From Armigeres subalbatus (taxonomy: Eukaryota > Arthropoda > Insecta > Diptera > Culicidae): 64,000 nt of DNA. A program made the position numbers and the translations under genes. The notes beneath the pieces were generated by a model. The model was given only the letters and a program-made list of their open reading frames with translations, was not told where the DNA came from and did no database searches. The DNA lies in the NCBI RefSeq assembly GCF_024139115.2, contig NC_085139.1, forward strand, positions 73,389,203 through 73,453,202, written 5' to 3'. Shown in pieces: positions 1 through 12,785 of this stretch. Positions within the stretch are counted from its first letter, which is position 1, and every line of letters starts with the position of its first letter.

Positions 1-3000
1 CAACCAAACCAACCAAACCAACCAAACCAATCCAAACCAACCAAACCAATCCAAACCAACCAAACCAATCCAAACCAATCCAAACCAACCAAACCAATCC
101 AAACCAACCAAACCAACCAAACCAACCAAACCAATCCAAACCAACCAAACCAATCCAAACCAACCAAACCAATCCAAACCAACCAAACCAATCCAAACCA
201 ATCCAAACCAATCCAAACCAACCAAACCAATCCAAACCAATCCAAACCAACCAAACCAATCCAAACCAAACCAATCCAAACCAATCCAAACCAACCAAAC
301 CAATCCAACCAAACCAATCCCAAACCAATCCAAACCAATCCAAACCAATCCAAACCAACCAAACCAACCAAACCAAACCAACCAATCCAAACCAACTAAT
401 CCAAACCAACCAAACCAATCCAAACCAACCAAACCAACCAAACCAACCAAACCAACCAAACCAATCCAAACCAATCCAAACCAACCAAACCAACCAAACC
501 AATCCAAACCAATCCAAACCAATCCAAACCAACCAAACCAATCCAAACCAATCCAAACCAACCAAACCAATCCAAACCAACCAAACCAATCCAAACCAAT
601 CCAAACCAACCAAACCAACCAAACCAATCCAAACCAATCCAAACCAATCCAAACCAATCCAAACCAATCCAAACCAATCCAAACCAACCAAACCAATCCA
701 AACCAACCAAACCAATCCAAACCAATCCAAACCAACCAAACCAATCCAAACCAACCAAACCAACCAAACCAACCAAACCAATCCAAACCAACCAAACCAA
801 TCCAAACCAACCAAACCAATCCAAACCAATCCAAACCAACCAAACCAATCCAAACCAACCAAACCAACCAAACCAATCCAAACCAATCCCAAACCAATCC
901 AAACCAATCCAAACCAACCAAACCAACCAAACCAACCAAACCAACCAAACCAATCCAAACCAATCCAAACCAATCCAAACCAAACCAACCAATCCAAACC
1001 AATCCAAACCAATCCAAACCAATCCAAACCAATCCAAACCAACCAAACCAACCAAACCAATCCAAACCAACCAAACCAACCAAACCAATCCAAACCAACC
1101 AAACCAATCCAAACCAATCCAAACCAACCAAACCAATCCAAACCAATCCAAACCAATCCAAACCAATCCAAACCAACCAAACCAATCCAAACCAATCCAA
1201 ACCAACCAAACCAATCCAAACCAACCAAACCAACCAAACCAATCCAAACCAATCCAAACCAACCAAACCAATCCAAACCAACCAAACCAACCAAACCAAC
1301 CCAACCAATCCAAACCAATCCAAACCAACCAAACCAACCAAACCAATCCAAACCAATCCAAACCAATCCAAACCAATCCAAACCAACCAAACCAATCCAA
1401 ACCAACCAAACCAATCCAAACCAACCAAACCAACCAAACCAATCCAAACCAATCCAAACCAATCCAACCAAACCAACCAAACCAATCCAAACCAACCAAA
1501 CCAACCAAACCAATCCAAACCAATCCAAACCAACCAAACCAACCAAACCAATCCAAACCAATCCAAACCAATCCAAACCAACCAAACCAATCCAAACCAA
1601 CCAAACCAATCCAAACCAATCCAAACCAAACCAACCAAACCAAACCAAACCAAACCAATCCAACCAAATCCAACCAAACCAACCAAACCAAACCAAACCA
1701 ATCCAAACCAATCCAAACCAATCCAAACCAACCAAACCAATCAAAATCCAACCAAACCAACCAAACCAACCAAACCAATCCAAACCAACCAAAAATCCAA
1801 CCAAACCAATCCAAACCAATCCAAACCAGTCCAAACCAATCCAAACCAATCCAAAACAACCAAACCAATCCAAACCAACCAAACCAACCAAACCAACCAA
1901 ACCAACCAAATCCAATCCAAACCAATCCAAACCAATCCAAACCAACCAAACCAACCAAACCAATCCAAACCAATCCAAACCAATCCAAACCAACCAAACC
2001 AATCCAAACCAATCCAAACCAATCCAAACCATCCAAACCAATCCAAACCAATCCAAACCAATCCAAACCAACCAAACCAACCAAACCAATCCAAACCAAT
2101 CCAAACCAATCCAAACCAATCCAAACCAATCCAAACCAATCCCAAACCCATCCAAACCCATCCAAACCAACCAAACCAATCCAAACCAATCCAAACCAAA
2201 CCAAACCAATCCAAACCAATCCAAACGCAATCCAAACCAACCAAACCAACCAAACCAATCCAAACCAATCCAAACCAATCCAAACCAACCAAACCAAACC
2301 CAACCCCATCCAAATCCAATCCAAACCAATCCATATCCAATCCAAACCAACTTAAACCAATCCAAACCAATCCAAACCAATCCAAACCAACCAAACCAAT
2401 CCAAACCAATCCAAACCAATCCAAACCAATCCAAACCAACCAAACCAACCCAAACCAACCAAACCCATCCAAACCAACCAAACCAATCCAAACCAATCCA
2501 AACCAATCCAAACCAATCCAAACCAAACCAAACCAAACCAATCCAAACCAATCCAAACCAATCCAAACCAAACCAACCAAACCAAACCAAACCAAACCAA
2601 ACCAACCAAACCAAACCAATCCAAACCAAACCAAATCCAATCCAAATTAATCCAAACCAACCAAACCAACCAAACCAATCCAAACCAACCAAATCCAATC
2701 CAACCCAATCCAACCCAATCCAAACCAACCAAACCAATCCAAACCAATCCAAACCAATCCAAACCAATCCAAACCAATCCAAACCAAACCAAACCAATCC
2801 AAACCAAACCAATCCAACCAACCAAACCAATCCAAACCAATCCAAACCAATCCAAACCAATCCAAACCAAACCAAACCAACCAAACCAATCCAAACCAAT
2901 CCAAACCAATCCAAACCAACCAAACCAACCAAAACCAATCCAAACCAAACCAAACCAATCCAAACCAACCAAACCAACCAAACCAACCAAACCAATCCAA

Positions 3001-6000
3001 ACCAATCCAAACCAATCCAAACCAACCAAACCAATCCAAACCAATCCAAACCAACCAAACCAAACCAACCAAACCAATCCAAACCAACCAAACCAATCCA
3101 AACCAATCCAAACCAATCCCAAACCAATCCAAACCAACCAAACCAATCCAAACCAACCAAACCAATCCAAACCAATCCAAACCAACCAAACCAAACCAAC
3201 CAAACCAACCAAACCAACCAAAACCAATCCAAACCAACCAAACCAACCAAACCAACCCCAAACCCATCCAAACCAATCCAAACCAATCCAAACCAACCAA
3301 ACCAATCCAAACCAATCCAAACCAATCCAAACCAATCCAAACCAATCCAAACCAATCCAAACCAACCAAACCAATCCAAACCAACCAAACCAACCAAACC
3401 AACCAAACCAATCCAAACCAACCAAACCAATCCAAATCCAACCAAACCAACCAAACCAACCAAACCAATCCAAACCAACCAAACCAATCCAAACCAATCC
3501 AAACCAACCAAACCAACCAAACCAATCCAAACCAACCAAACCAATCCAAACCAACCAAACCAACCAAACCAATCCAAACCAACCAAACCAACCAAACCAA
3601 CCAAACCAATCCAAACCAATCCAAACCAATCCAAACCAATCCAAACCAACCAAACCAACCAAACCAATCCAAACCAATCCAAACCAACCAAACCAATCCA
3701 AACCAACCAAATCCAATCCAAACCAATCCAAACCAACCAAACCAACCAAACCAATCCAAACCAACCAAACCAATCCCAAACCAATCCAAACCAACCAAAC
3801 CAATCCAAACCAATCCAAATCCAATCCAAACCAACCAAACCAATCCAAACCAATCCAAACCAACCAAACCAATCCAAACCAACCAAACCAATCCAAACCA
3901 ATCCAAACCAACCAAACCAATCCAAACCAATCCAAACCAATCCAAACCAATCCAAACCAATCCAAACCAATCCAAACCAACCAAACCAATCCAAACCAAT
4001 CCAAACCAATCCAAACCAATCCAAACCAACCAAACCAATCCAAACCAATCCAAACCAACCAAACCAACCAAACCAATCCAAACCAACCAAACCAATCCAA
4101 ACCAACCAAACCAACCAAACCAACCAAACCAACCAAACCAACCAAACCAATCCAAACCAACCCAAACCAACCAAACCAATCCAAACCAATCCAAACCAAT
4201 CCAAACCAACCAAACCAATCCAAACCAATCCAAACCAATCCAAACCAATCCAAACCAATCCAAACCAACCAAACCAATCCAAACCAATCCAAACCAATCC
4301 CAAACCAATCCAAACCAATCCAAACCAACCAAACCAATCCAAACCAACCAAACCAATCCAAACCAATCCAAACCAATCCAAACCAACCAAACCAATCCAA
4401 ACCAATCCAAACCAATCCAAACCAATCCAAACCAACCAAACCAACCAACCAACCAACCAAACCAATCCAAACCAACCAAACCAATCCAAACCAATCCAAA
4501 CCAATCCAAACCAATCCAAACCAATCCAAACCAATCCAAACCAACCAAACCAACCAAACCAACCAAACCAATCCAAACCAACCAAACCAACCAAACCAAT
4601 CCAAACCAATCCAAACCAACCAAACCAATCCAAACCAACCAAACCAATCCAAACCAACCAAACCAATCCAAACCAATCCAAATCCAATCCAAACCAACCA
4701 AACCAATCCAAACCAACCAAACCAATCCAAACCAACCAAACCAACCAATCCAAACCAAATCCAAACCAATCCAAACCAAACCAACCAAATCCAAATCCAA
4801 ATCTAATCCAAATTTAATCCAAACCGAACCAACCAAACCAATCCAAACCAATCAAAATCCAATCAAAACCAATCCAAACCAATCCAAACCAATCCAAACC
4901 AATCCAAACCAATCCAAACCAATCCAAACCAATCCAAACCAATCCAAATCCAGTCCAAACCAATCCAAAACAATCCAAAACAATCCAAACCAACCAAACC
5001 AATCCAAACCAACCAAACCAAACCAATCCAAACCAATCCAAACCAATCCAAACCAAACCAACCAAACCAACCAAACCAATCCAAACCAACCAAACCAATC
5101 CAAACCAATCCAAACCAACCAAACCAATCCAAACCAACCAAACCAATCCAAACCAATCCAAACCAACCAAACCATCCAAACCAACCAAACCAATCCAAAC
5201 CAACCTAAACCAATCCAAACCAATCCAAACCAACCAAACCAATCCAAACCAATCCAAACCAACCAAACCAATCCAAACCCATCCAAACCCATCCAAATCC
5301 AATCCAAACCAATCCAAACCAATCCAAACCAACCAACCAAACCAATCCAATCCAACCAACCAAACGCAATCCAAACCAACCAAACCAATCCAAACCAATC
5401 CAAACCAACCAAACCAATCCAAACCAACCAAACCAACCCAAACCATCCAAACCAATCCAAACCAATCCATATCCAATCCAAACCAATTTAAACCAATCCA
5501 AACCAATCCAAACCAACCAAACCAATCCAAACCAATCCAAACCAATCCAAACCAATCCAAACCAACCAAATCCCATCCAAACCAACCAAACCAATCCAAA
5601 CCAATCCAAACCAATCCAAACCAAACCAAACCAAACCAATCCAAACCAATCCAAACCAATCCAAACCAAACCAATCAAACCAAACCAAACCAAACCAACC
5701 AAACCAAACCAATCCAAACCAAACCAAATCCAATCCAAACTTAATCCAAACCGAACCAATCCAAACCAACCAAACCAACCAGAACCAACCAACCCAACCA
5801 ACCCAATCCAAACCAATCCAAACCAACCAAACCAATCCAACCAATCCAAACCAATCCAAACCAAACCAACCAAACCAAACCAAACCAATCCAAACCAACC
5901 AAACCAATCCAAACCAACCAAACCAACCAAACCAATCCAAACCAATCCAAACCAAACCAAACCAATCCAAACCAATCCAAACCAATCCAAACCAATCCAA

Positions 6001-6375
6001 ACCAATCCAAACCAATCAAAACCAATCCAAATCAAACCAAACCAATCCAAACCAATCCAAACCAATCCAAACCAATCCAAACCAAACCAATCCAAACCAA
6101 TCCAAACCAATCCAAACCAATCCAAACCAACCAAACCAATCCAAACCAATCCAAACCAATCCAAACCAATCCAAACCAATCCAAACCAATCCAAACCAAA
6201 CCAACCAAACCAACCAAAATCTAATCAAACCAATCCAAACCAACCAAACCAATCCAAACCAACCCAAACCCATCCAAACCAATCCAAACCAATCCAAACC
6301 AACCAAACCAATCCAAACCAATCCAAACCAATCCAAACCAATCCAAACCAATCCAAACCAACCAAACCAATCCAA
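1..6375. repeat. CCAAA/CCAAY satellite array
   Basis: Continuous tandem array of CCAAA alternating with CCAA or CCAAT, giving mixed 9-bp and 10-bp units. The plus strand has almost no G over the whole stretch. Rare variants (ACGC near 2226 and 5365, CCATATCC at 2331 and 5467) mark longer-range duplication inside the array. It runs off the left edge, so its full length is unknown. The long minus-strand reading frames of W, F, G, L, V, I and D only reflect a stop-free repeat and are not genes. Confidence 0.97.
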
Positions 6376-6690
6376 ACCAATCCAAATCCAATCCAAATCC
6401 AATCCAAATCCAATCCAAATCCAATCCAAATCCAATCCAAATCCAATCCAAATCCAATCCAAATCCAATCCAAATCCAATCCAAATCCAAATTCAATCCA
6501 AATCCAATCCAAATCCAATCCAAATCCAATCCAAATCCAATCCAAATCCAATCCAAATTCAAATCCAATTCAAATCCAATCCAAATCCAATCAAAATCCA
6601 ATCCAAATCCAATCCAAATCCAATCCAAATCCAATCCAAATTCAATTCAAATCCAACCCAAATTCAATTCTATTCAAATCCAATGCAAAT
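6376..6690. repeat. 11-bp CCAATCCAAAT tandem array
   Basis: The left satellite changes here to a homogeneous 11-bp unit (CCAATCCAAAT), then decays through TTCAATT-type variants into ordinary AT-rich sequence by about 6690. It is probably a young sub-family at the edge of the same satellite. Confidence 0.92.
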
Positions 6691-8332
6691 TTGATTAAAT
6701 TCTATTTCTGATTCTATTCTATTCACATTTCTTTTAAATGACTACCATTACAAATATTAAGTTGTGAATCTTTTGTTGAATATCTTCACTCATATTTAGG
6801 AATAAATAGTTTTCAATTTATTACCGCATTCTTGCTATAGGATTTCGTAACGTTCCCATTTTAATGATCATAACATGCAGGACACTGATCATCCCTAGCT
6901 CCCAACATACCACAACACCAATCAGAATGAATCCTCCGAACGTTCACCTTCTCCTTGTTGCTTCACAATCCGTACAATTCACCGAGCATGTAACCACGGG
7001 AAATGTTCCACTTTCCGGTTCGCTGTTGTCCAGCGCGTTGCAAGGGATCATCATTCTGTTGGGCATTCGGCCATCGCAGATGAACTTCAAACAGCGCCTC
7101 TGCTCGCCGACCAGAGGGTCCAAATTAATCATCCGGGAAAAAGTTTTCGCCATGGTAGTTTTCAACTATTTATGCACACAAATGTTCAGAAGCGCGAACA
7201 TTCGAAAATTTGTTCGGCTTCCTTTGCTTGCTCGAAAAAGCGTGTTTTCGGTTCTAATTTTTGCTATGGATCTGACCCGGCGACATCCAACACAACAGGC
7301 AACAGCGACGGAGAAGCTCGCCGACGAACTTATTATGAAGTTCATCAAAATGCGGCCTGCTGGTGGATGCGTCTTCTTTTTCCTATCTAACTGGTATCGC
7401 ATCCTCAATAAATGGGGGCATGGGCGCCTCATGGCTTAGTATTTATGAAGCATTTTCTATGGAAGTCGAGAAACTATCCGTCATTTGCCGACTATCCGAC
7501 AGACCGGTCCGAGAATTGAACCCAGCTATAGTTATACCTCCTCCAGGATAGTTTGATTTCAGTCTTCCGTAGAGCTGTGAAAGGACCCAGAGTGGATGAT
7601 GCACGAATAGTTAATTAGGATCATAATCTGGTCATAAGTCAAATAATAAAAGAGTTTGAAATTCGACACATACAGCAAGGAAATAGCTCTATTAGGGCAT
7701 GTATGTAACTCAAGTCAAGCGCATTTAAATCTAGTTGATTGATTTTAATAATTGGTTAAAATTGGTCGCATTGTATTAGAATATTTTATCTTCCATTGGA
7801 AGTCAAATGAAAAATTTTGGCCATTGATGAATCCAATCTACTCCTAAGTGCGATGGCTCATTTTGTCTGATGCTGCAACGATGTTGATATTGAGGAATCC
7901 TTTCAAGGAAACTTTCTCCATTTAGTTCTTTTTTTATGCTGCGTCAAAGATAGCTGCAGGCATGGACAGTCGTCTGTCTGGATAGTTGCAGACAAGGACG
8001 ACAGCCATCGTCGTCGTAATTTTGGAAACTAATTTTCAGCTGGATGGCGAATTTGTGCGCTCTCTTTTGTTTGTCGGGTGTCGAAGGGAACGCCTCATAA
8101 CAAGCATAGCGCAAGAAGCACAAAAGAATGAATTCGTTTAAAATCCGTTTCATGCTGGAGATGAAACGGCTGTGAGCTTGCCTATGATTTCGAGATTAAC
8201 TTTTTATGCTTTGCAGAAAAAATGTGCTAAAGTGAGGCAGGTCATCGACACTGAATTAATTGATATCAAAGTTTGAAAAAATATTTCTCTCAGCCCAAAA
8301 CCATAAATTTCAAAAAATCTTTTTCTTGACAG
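6691..8332. other. Unassigned stretch, likely cadherin intron
   Basis: AT-rich sequence between the satellite and the first recognised cadherin exon. A plus-strand ORF of 191 codons (6864-7439) and shorter minus-strand ORFs (6944-7165, 7166-7432, 7944-8153) overlap each other and match no family I know. None has a convincing start context or neighbour. The last bases before 8333 are pyrimidine-rich and end in CAG-like acceptor sequence, so this end is best read as intron. Confidence 0.5.
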
Positions 8333-8786
8333 GTTCCCTACGAAACGGAAGTCCTGGAGGACGCTAAACCGGGTACCACCGTATTTAGTGACATTCTGGT
8401 CACCGATCGGGACACCGTCGGTGAAAACCTGATCGTCAATTGCATTCCACAACCGTTGAATCCGGACGCGTGTGAAAAATTTGCCATCGAAACGGTCGAA
8501 AGCGGCCAGGATCGGCTGACGGCTGCTGTGGTGCTGAAAGGTCGCCTGGACTACAACGAACGGATGATCTATCAGATTCTGCTGGAAGCTACCGACGGCA
8601 TGTTCAATGCTACGGCTGGTCTGGAGATTCACGTGAAGGATGTTCAGAACAGTCCACCGGTGTTTCAAGGATCGCTGGCGGCGGTGATCAACGAGGATAG
8701 CAAAATCGGCACTTTGGTGATGACGATACACGCGAGGGATGGCGATCGGGGACAGCCCAGGAAGATTGTGTACGAATTGATCACGA
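8333..8786 (+). CDS. Cadherin, internal exon 1 of 4 seen
   Basis: Encodes residues 1-151 of the visible segment plus one base of codon 152. It starts after a TTGACAG acceptor at 8332 and ends before GTAAGT at 8787. The exon carries one complete extracellular cadherin repeat (roughly residues 1-111, with DRD near residue 28, LDYE near 74 and the linker motif DVQNSPPVF at 103-111) and the start of the next (NED, HARDGD). These acidic motifs are the Ca2+-binding signatures of cadherin repeats, so the product should be a cell-surface adhesion protein. The intron to the next exon is 62 bp, and the joined codon (A/AT) gives Asn in a normal NP-DYF context. Earlier exons lie outside the window or were not recognised. 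Cad74A, Cad87A and Cad89D-type insect cadherins are candidates, but I cannot choose between them. Confidence 0.93.
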
Positions 8787-8848
8787 GTAAGTATGGCAAA
8801 GTAATATCATAGAGCTTGTTTATTGATGGAATGTTTGTTTTTTCACAG

Positions 8849-10214
8849 ATCCAATGGACTATTTCTTGTTGGATCGTCAAACGGGTGAGCTGCGAACTGC
8901 CAAGCCGCTGGACAAGGAAGCTCTTCCAGATGACACTGGGTTGATCATTTTGACGGTTAAGGCGCGGGAACTGATTGATGGGGTCCCTGGCAATGATAAT
9001 CTTACTACAGCAACAACGCAAGCATCGATTACGATACGTGATGTGAACGACTCTCCGCCGATGTTCAACAAAAAGGAATACTTTGTATCCTTATCGGAAA
9101 ATACGGCTCCGGGAACTCCTCTCCCAATTGAGATGAGTGTCCATGATCCAGATGTTGGGGAGAACGCTGTTTTCTCCTTACGCCTCAACGATGTTTCGGA
9201 GGTGTTCGACGTTGAGCCCAAGTTGGTTACAGGCTCGTCCCAGATAAGCATTAGAGTTGCAAATGGATCTCTCGACTACGAAAATCCCAATCAACGGAAG
9301 TTCATCGTATTGGTGATAGCGGAAGAGACGCAAACGAATCCAAGGTTGTCTTCGACAGCTACTTTAACAGTTTCCATCACCGATTCGAACGATAATAGGC
9401 CCGTATTTGAGCAGGATTCGTACTCTACCACTGTATCAGAAACGGCTCATTCCGGTCATCTAATTACGACAATCACTGCAAGAGATTTGGACTCAGGACA
9501 TTTTGGCGATCAAGGAATTCGCTACTCATTATCTGGAACGGGTGCTGAGTTGTTCAACGTCGACCCAATAACAGGCGCAATCACGGTAGCTGACTGCCCT
9601 GCCACCGAGCATGACAACAATAATAGAAGGCGTCGGCGACGGCGCCAAATTTCATCGTCCGATGAGTCGACAGAAGAGTATCCGGAATTGAAGCGATTCA
9701 ACGTGTCCACCGATGGGCGAACGGGTGTCCTGGATCGCGGAGCCGACTACATGGCCTACAAAATCTACAACAACGGCGAATCCAGTGAGTACCGGGACGT
9801 GAATGTCGTTGCCCCTCCAACGGTTTCCAGCGAATGGGAAACATCCAGTTCGGAAGAGAGCGACACGACCCCCGCTACGGATCCGGAAGAATTCTTCACC
9901 CCGTCCACCACCAACACACCGATTCACTCGAACGAGATTCAGCACCGGGCGGATGTCGGTCCGGGACGGGCACCCTGCCTGGACTACGAAAACCAATCCG
10001 TGTACTATCTGTCTTACAAGGCCACCGATGACGAGGGTCGGGGCCAGACTTCGGTTGTGTCGCTGCGGATCACCCTCCTGGATGCTAACGATTCGCCACC
10101 GGTGTGCGAAAGTCCACTGTACCGGGCCTCGGTCGATGAGGGAGCCACCCTGTTCGAGCCGCCGCTCGTCATCAAAGCCCGCGACCCGGATGTAATTTCG
10201 GAAATTAATTATCG
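8849..10214 (+). CDS. Cadherin, internal exon 2 of 4 seen
   Basis: A 1366-nt exon after a TTTCACAG acceptor, ending before GTAGGT; it covers residues 152-607. It completes the second cadherin repeat (DRQTGEL, then DVNDSPPMF at 216-224). It holds a third repeat (DSNDNRPVF at 330-338), a fourth from 339 to 571 ending DANDSPPVC, and the start of a fifth (VDEG, ARDPD). The fourth repeat is about 233 residues against a usual 105-110. The extra 125 residues or so sit between Cys401 and Cys528. They contain seven consecutive arginines (411-417, at 9625-9645) followed by a Ser/Thr/Glu/Asp-rich stretch. The reading frame through the insertion is open and codon use looks like the rest of the exon, so I take it as real coding sequence. 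It joins in frame to 8786 and to 18569. Confidence 0.93.
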
Positions 10215-10619
10215 GTAGGTAGTTTGGGGCTTGATTTTCTGTAATTGACACGAATCGATGAGCGGATGACAGGCGATTGATGGGTAGGACTATTCTTTGA
10301 TCCTTCGGGATAAGGAGCCGGCTGTTTTCTTTGCTCATCTGATTGAATATTTTCTTTTTTGTGCTTTTCTGTTATGAAACCCATCATTGTATGACTACAG
10401 TAACTCATTAAGATTCGCAGGGTCTTTAAGTTTAAGAATACTAAAATAAGCAAAATTGTTGAAATTTGCGAAATCTAATTTTTTTTTTAATTTGCGAAAA
10501 GAAACAGAATTGACGGAATTTACAATTTTAATTAAGACATTTTTTATTATTTTCATATTAACCAAGCTTATATAATTTCCAAAAAATACATAATTCACAA
10601 AATTTTTTTTTTTTTTTAA
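10215..10619. other. Cadherin intron, start; no feature seen
   Basis: Begins with the GTAGGT donor of the 8354-bp intron 10215-18568. The sequence is AT-rich and grades into the 9-bp array. No gene or element was recognised. Confidence 0.6.
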
Positions 10620-11760
10620 TTAACAAAATTTACAAAATTAACAAAGTTTACAAATTTCACGAAATTTACGAAAATTACAAACATTATGAAATTTACAAAG
10701 TTACAAAAATTACATAAATTTGCAAAATTTACAAAATTTACAAAATACACAAAATTTGCTAAATTTACAAAATTTACAAAATTTACAAAATTTACAAAAT
10801 TTACAAAATTTAAAAAATTTGAAAAATTTACAAAATTTACCAAATTTACAAAATTTACAAAAATTATAAAATTTACAAAGTTACAATATTCACAACATTT
10901 ACAAAATAAAAATTACTAAATTCACCAAATTCATAAAATTAACAAAATTTACAAAATTTACAAAATTTACAAAATTTTCAAAATTTACAAAATTTACAAA
11001 ATTTACAAAATTTACAAAATTTACAAAATTTACAAAATTTACAAAATTTACAGAAATTGTAAAATTTACAAAGTAACAAAATTTACAAAATAAAATTTAC
11101 TCTAAATTATCAAAATTTACATTTTTTTTTTCAAATTTACAAAATTCACTTGATTTACAAAATTCATAAAATTTACAATTTTTTTTTATTTACAAAATTT
11201 ACAAAATTTACAAAATTTACAAAATAATACAAAATTAACAAAATTTACCAAATTTTCAAAATTTACAAAATTTACAAAATTTACAATTTTTTTAAAATTT
11301 ACAAAATTTGCGAGATTTACAAAATTTACAAAATTTACAAAATTTATAAAATTACCAAAATTTACAAAAAATAACAAAATTTACAATTTTTTTTTAATTT
11401 ACAGAATTCACAAAATTTACATTTTTTTTAAATTTACAGTTGTGAATTTGTAAATTTAAAAAAAAATTGAAATTTGTGAATTCGGTAAATTAAAAAAAAT
11501 TGTAAATTTAGTTATTTTTTTTTAAATTTATTTATAAAAGTTATAAAATTAACAAAATTTACAAAATTTACAAAATTTACAAAATTTACAAAATTTACAA
11601 AATTTACAAAATTTGCAAAATTTACAAAATTTACAAAATTTACAAAATTTACAAAATTAACAAAATTTTCAAAATTTACAAAACTCACAAAATTTACAAA
11701 ATTTATAAAATTTACAAAATTTATAAAGTTACAAAATTCACGAAATTAACAAAATTTACA
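10620..11760. repeat. AT-rich 9-bp array (TTTACAAAA)n
   Basis: Tandem TTTACAAAA units with frequent point changes and interspersed runs of T. Nine-base periodicity keeps several frames open (Phe-Val-Asn on minus, Lys-Phe-Thr on plus). These are artefacts, not proteins. The array lies inside the cadherin intron. Confidence 0.95.
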
Positions 11761-11870
11761 TTTGGCTGAAGGCCACTTGGCCGAAAGTTGTTTGGCCGAA
11801 CAGATAACTAGGACGAAAGTCATTTGGCCGAAAGAGTCATATAGCCAAAAAGGTCATTTAGGTAAAGATT
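11761..11870 (+). repeat. TTTGGCCGAA minisatellite block
   Basis: Repeats of TTTGGCCGAA and close variants spaced by 20-32 bp, with perfect copies at 11791-11800 and 11823-11832. The same motif occurs at 15126, 21706, 54851 and 55924, in either orientation and often beside GTGAGAA repeats. Confidence 0.85.
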
Positions 11871-12059
11871 ATAGATTTGTACCAAAAAGTACAGATTGGT
11901 AAAAAATTTCAACAAACCGAGCGCAAGAAAAGAAATTTCGAATAAATAAAAAAATAATATGTTGGTAGAAGCCATCGGGCAAAGTAAGTACAGTGCTTGG
12001 TTCGGAAATGTTTTATGGGCGCGTTGGGTTCTCGTCTTCGTATCAGTATGAATATGGTG

Positions 12060-12352
12060 CCTTCTCATCTAGCCAACTATCCCTTCCCGTGGCACTTACG
12101 GAGATGTAGAGGATTCCTCGGTCTCTTGTAGCAATGAGTGTCGGATCAATTTTCCTCCCCTCATCCTAAATTGGCTGTGAGAACGTGGCCGGCATCGTTG
12201 TTGGTCTTGAATTATTGTACAGTGTGAATGGCTTTCTAATCCCAGAAAAGCTATTCAATTGGTGAGCTGTGCAAATTTGTTGTTGCTCGGCCAATAACGA
12301 ATAGCAACTACAATGTACGGGGCCCTCCTTAGCCAATAAGAAGAAGAAGAAG
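12060..12352 (+). mobile_element. Probable LINE 3' end with AAG tail
   Basis: Non-coding sequence ending in a short (AAG)n run at about 12338-12352. Many mosquito LINEs and SINEs finish in such a tail, and the body resembles a 3' untranslated remnant. No ORF or target duplication was found, so the family is not assigned. Confidence 0.35.
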
Positions 12353-12559
12353 AACTACGATGTGTACAGTCAATCAAGCTGAGCTAAGCTAAGCTAAAGC
12401 TATTTGGGCTATTATCTATCTTCTGAGCGATTCTGAGATTCTATTTATAAACTCTGTGGAGCCAAAGACAGATTGAACGAAATAGGAATTTCGCAAAACG
12501 AATAATCGCTTTGTTATTTACAAATAATTTACAAAGGAACTATAAAATCTTTTTTATTT

Positions 12560-12715
12560 ACACTAGGGTCGCTTTTTACGCGTTTTTTATGCAGATCGGC
12601 TTTTACGCGACTTTTTTTACGCGGTTTTTGAAATCCACGCGATTTTTCTAGGCGGATTTAAAAAAAAATTCCACGCGATTTTTCAAAAAAGTCTTGAAAT
12701 CACGTGAAATTAACA
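12560..12715. repeat. TTTTTACGCG-type short repeat
   Basis: Cluster of TTACGCG and CCACGCGATTTTT variants in both orientations, about 150 bp long, separated by T or A runs. I see no coding potential. Confidence 0.7.
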
Positions 12716-12785
12716 AAAAGTTAATTTTTGATCGATTTTGGCAATGGAAATCGCTTAGAGTATTTAATGAAGGTACGATGCTGGG

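Noticed and set aside
396..6634. Minus-strand Trp/Phe/Gly/Leu/Val-rich ORFs of up to 810 codons
   Set aside because: By-products of a satellite whose unit rarely makes a stop; no domain, start context or splice structure.
1..6690. Telomeric repeat
   Set aside because: The G-rich strand is suggestive, but the array passes into unique DNA with a host gene, the other end is outside the window, and nothing shows a chromosome end.
6864..7439. 191-codon plus-strand ORF as a possible gene or upstream cadherin exon
   Set aside because: No cadherin motifs, competing minus-strand frames and no recognisable family; too weak to call.
10616..11377. Phe-Val-Asn repeat ORFs
   Set aside because: Caused by the 9-bp TTTACAAAA array.
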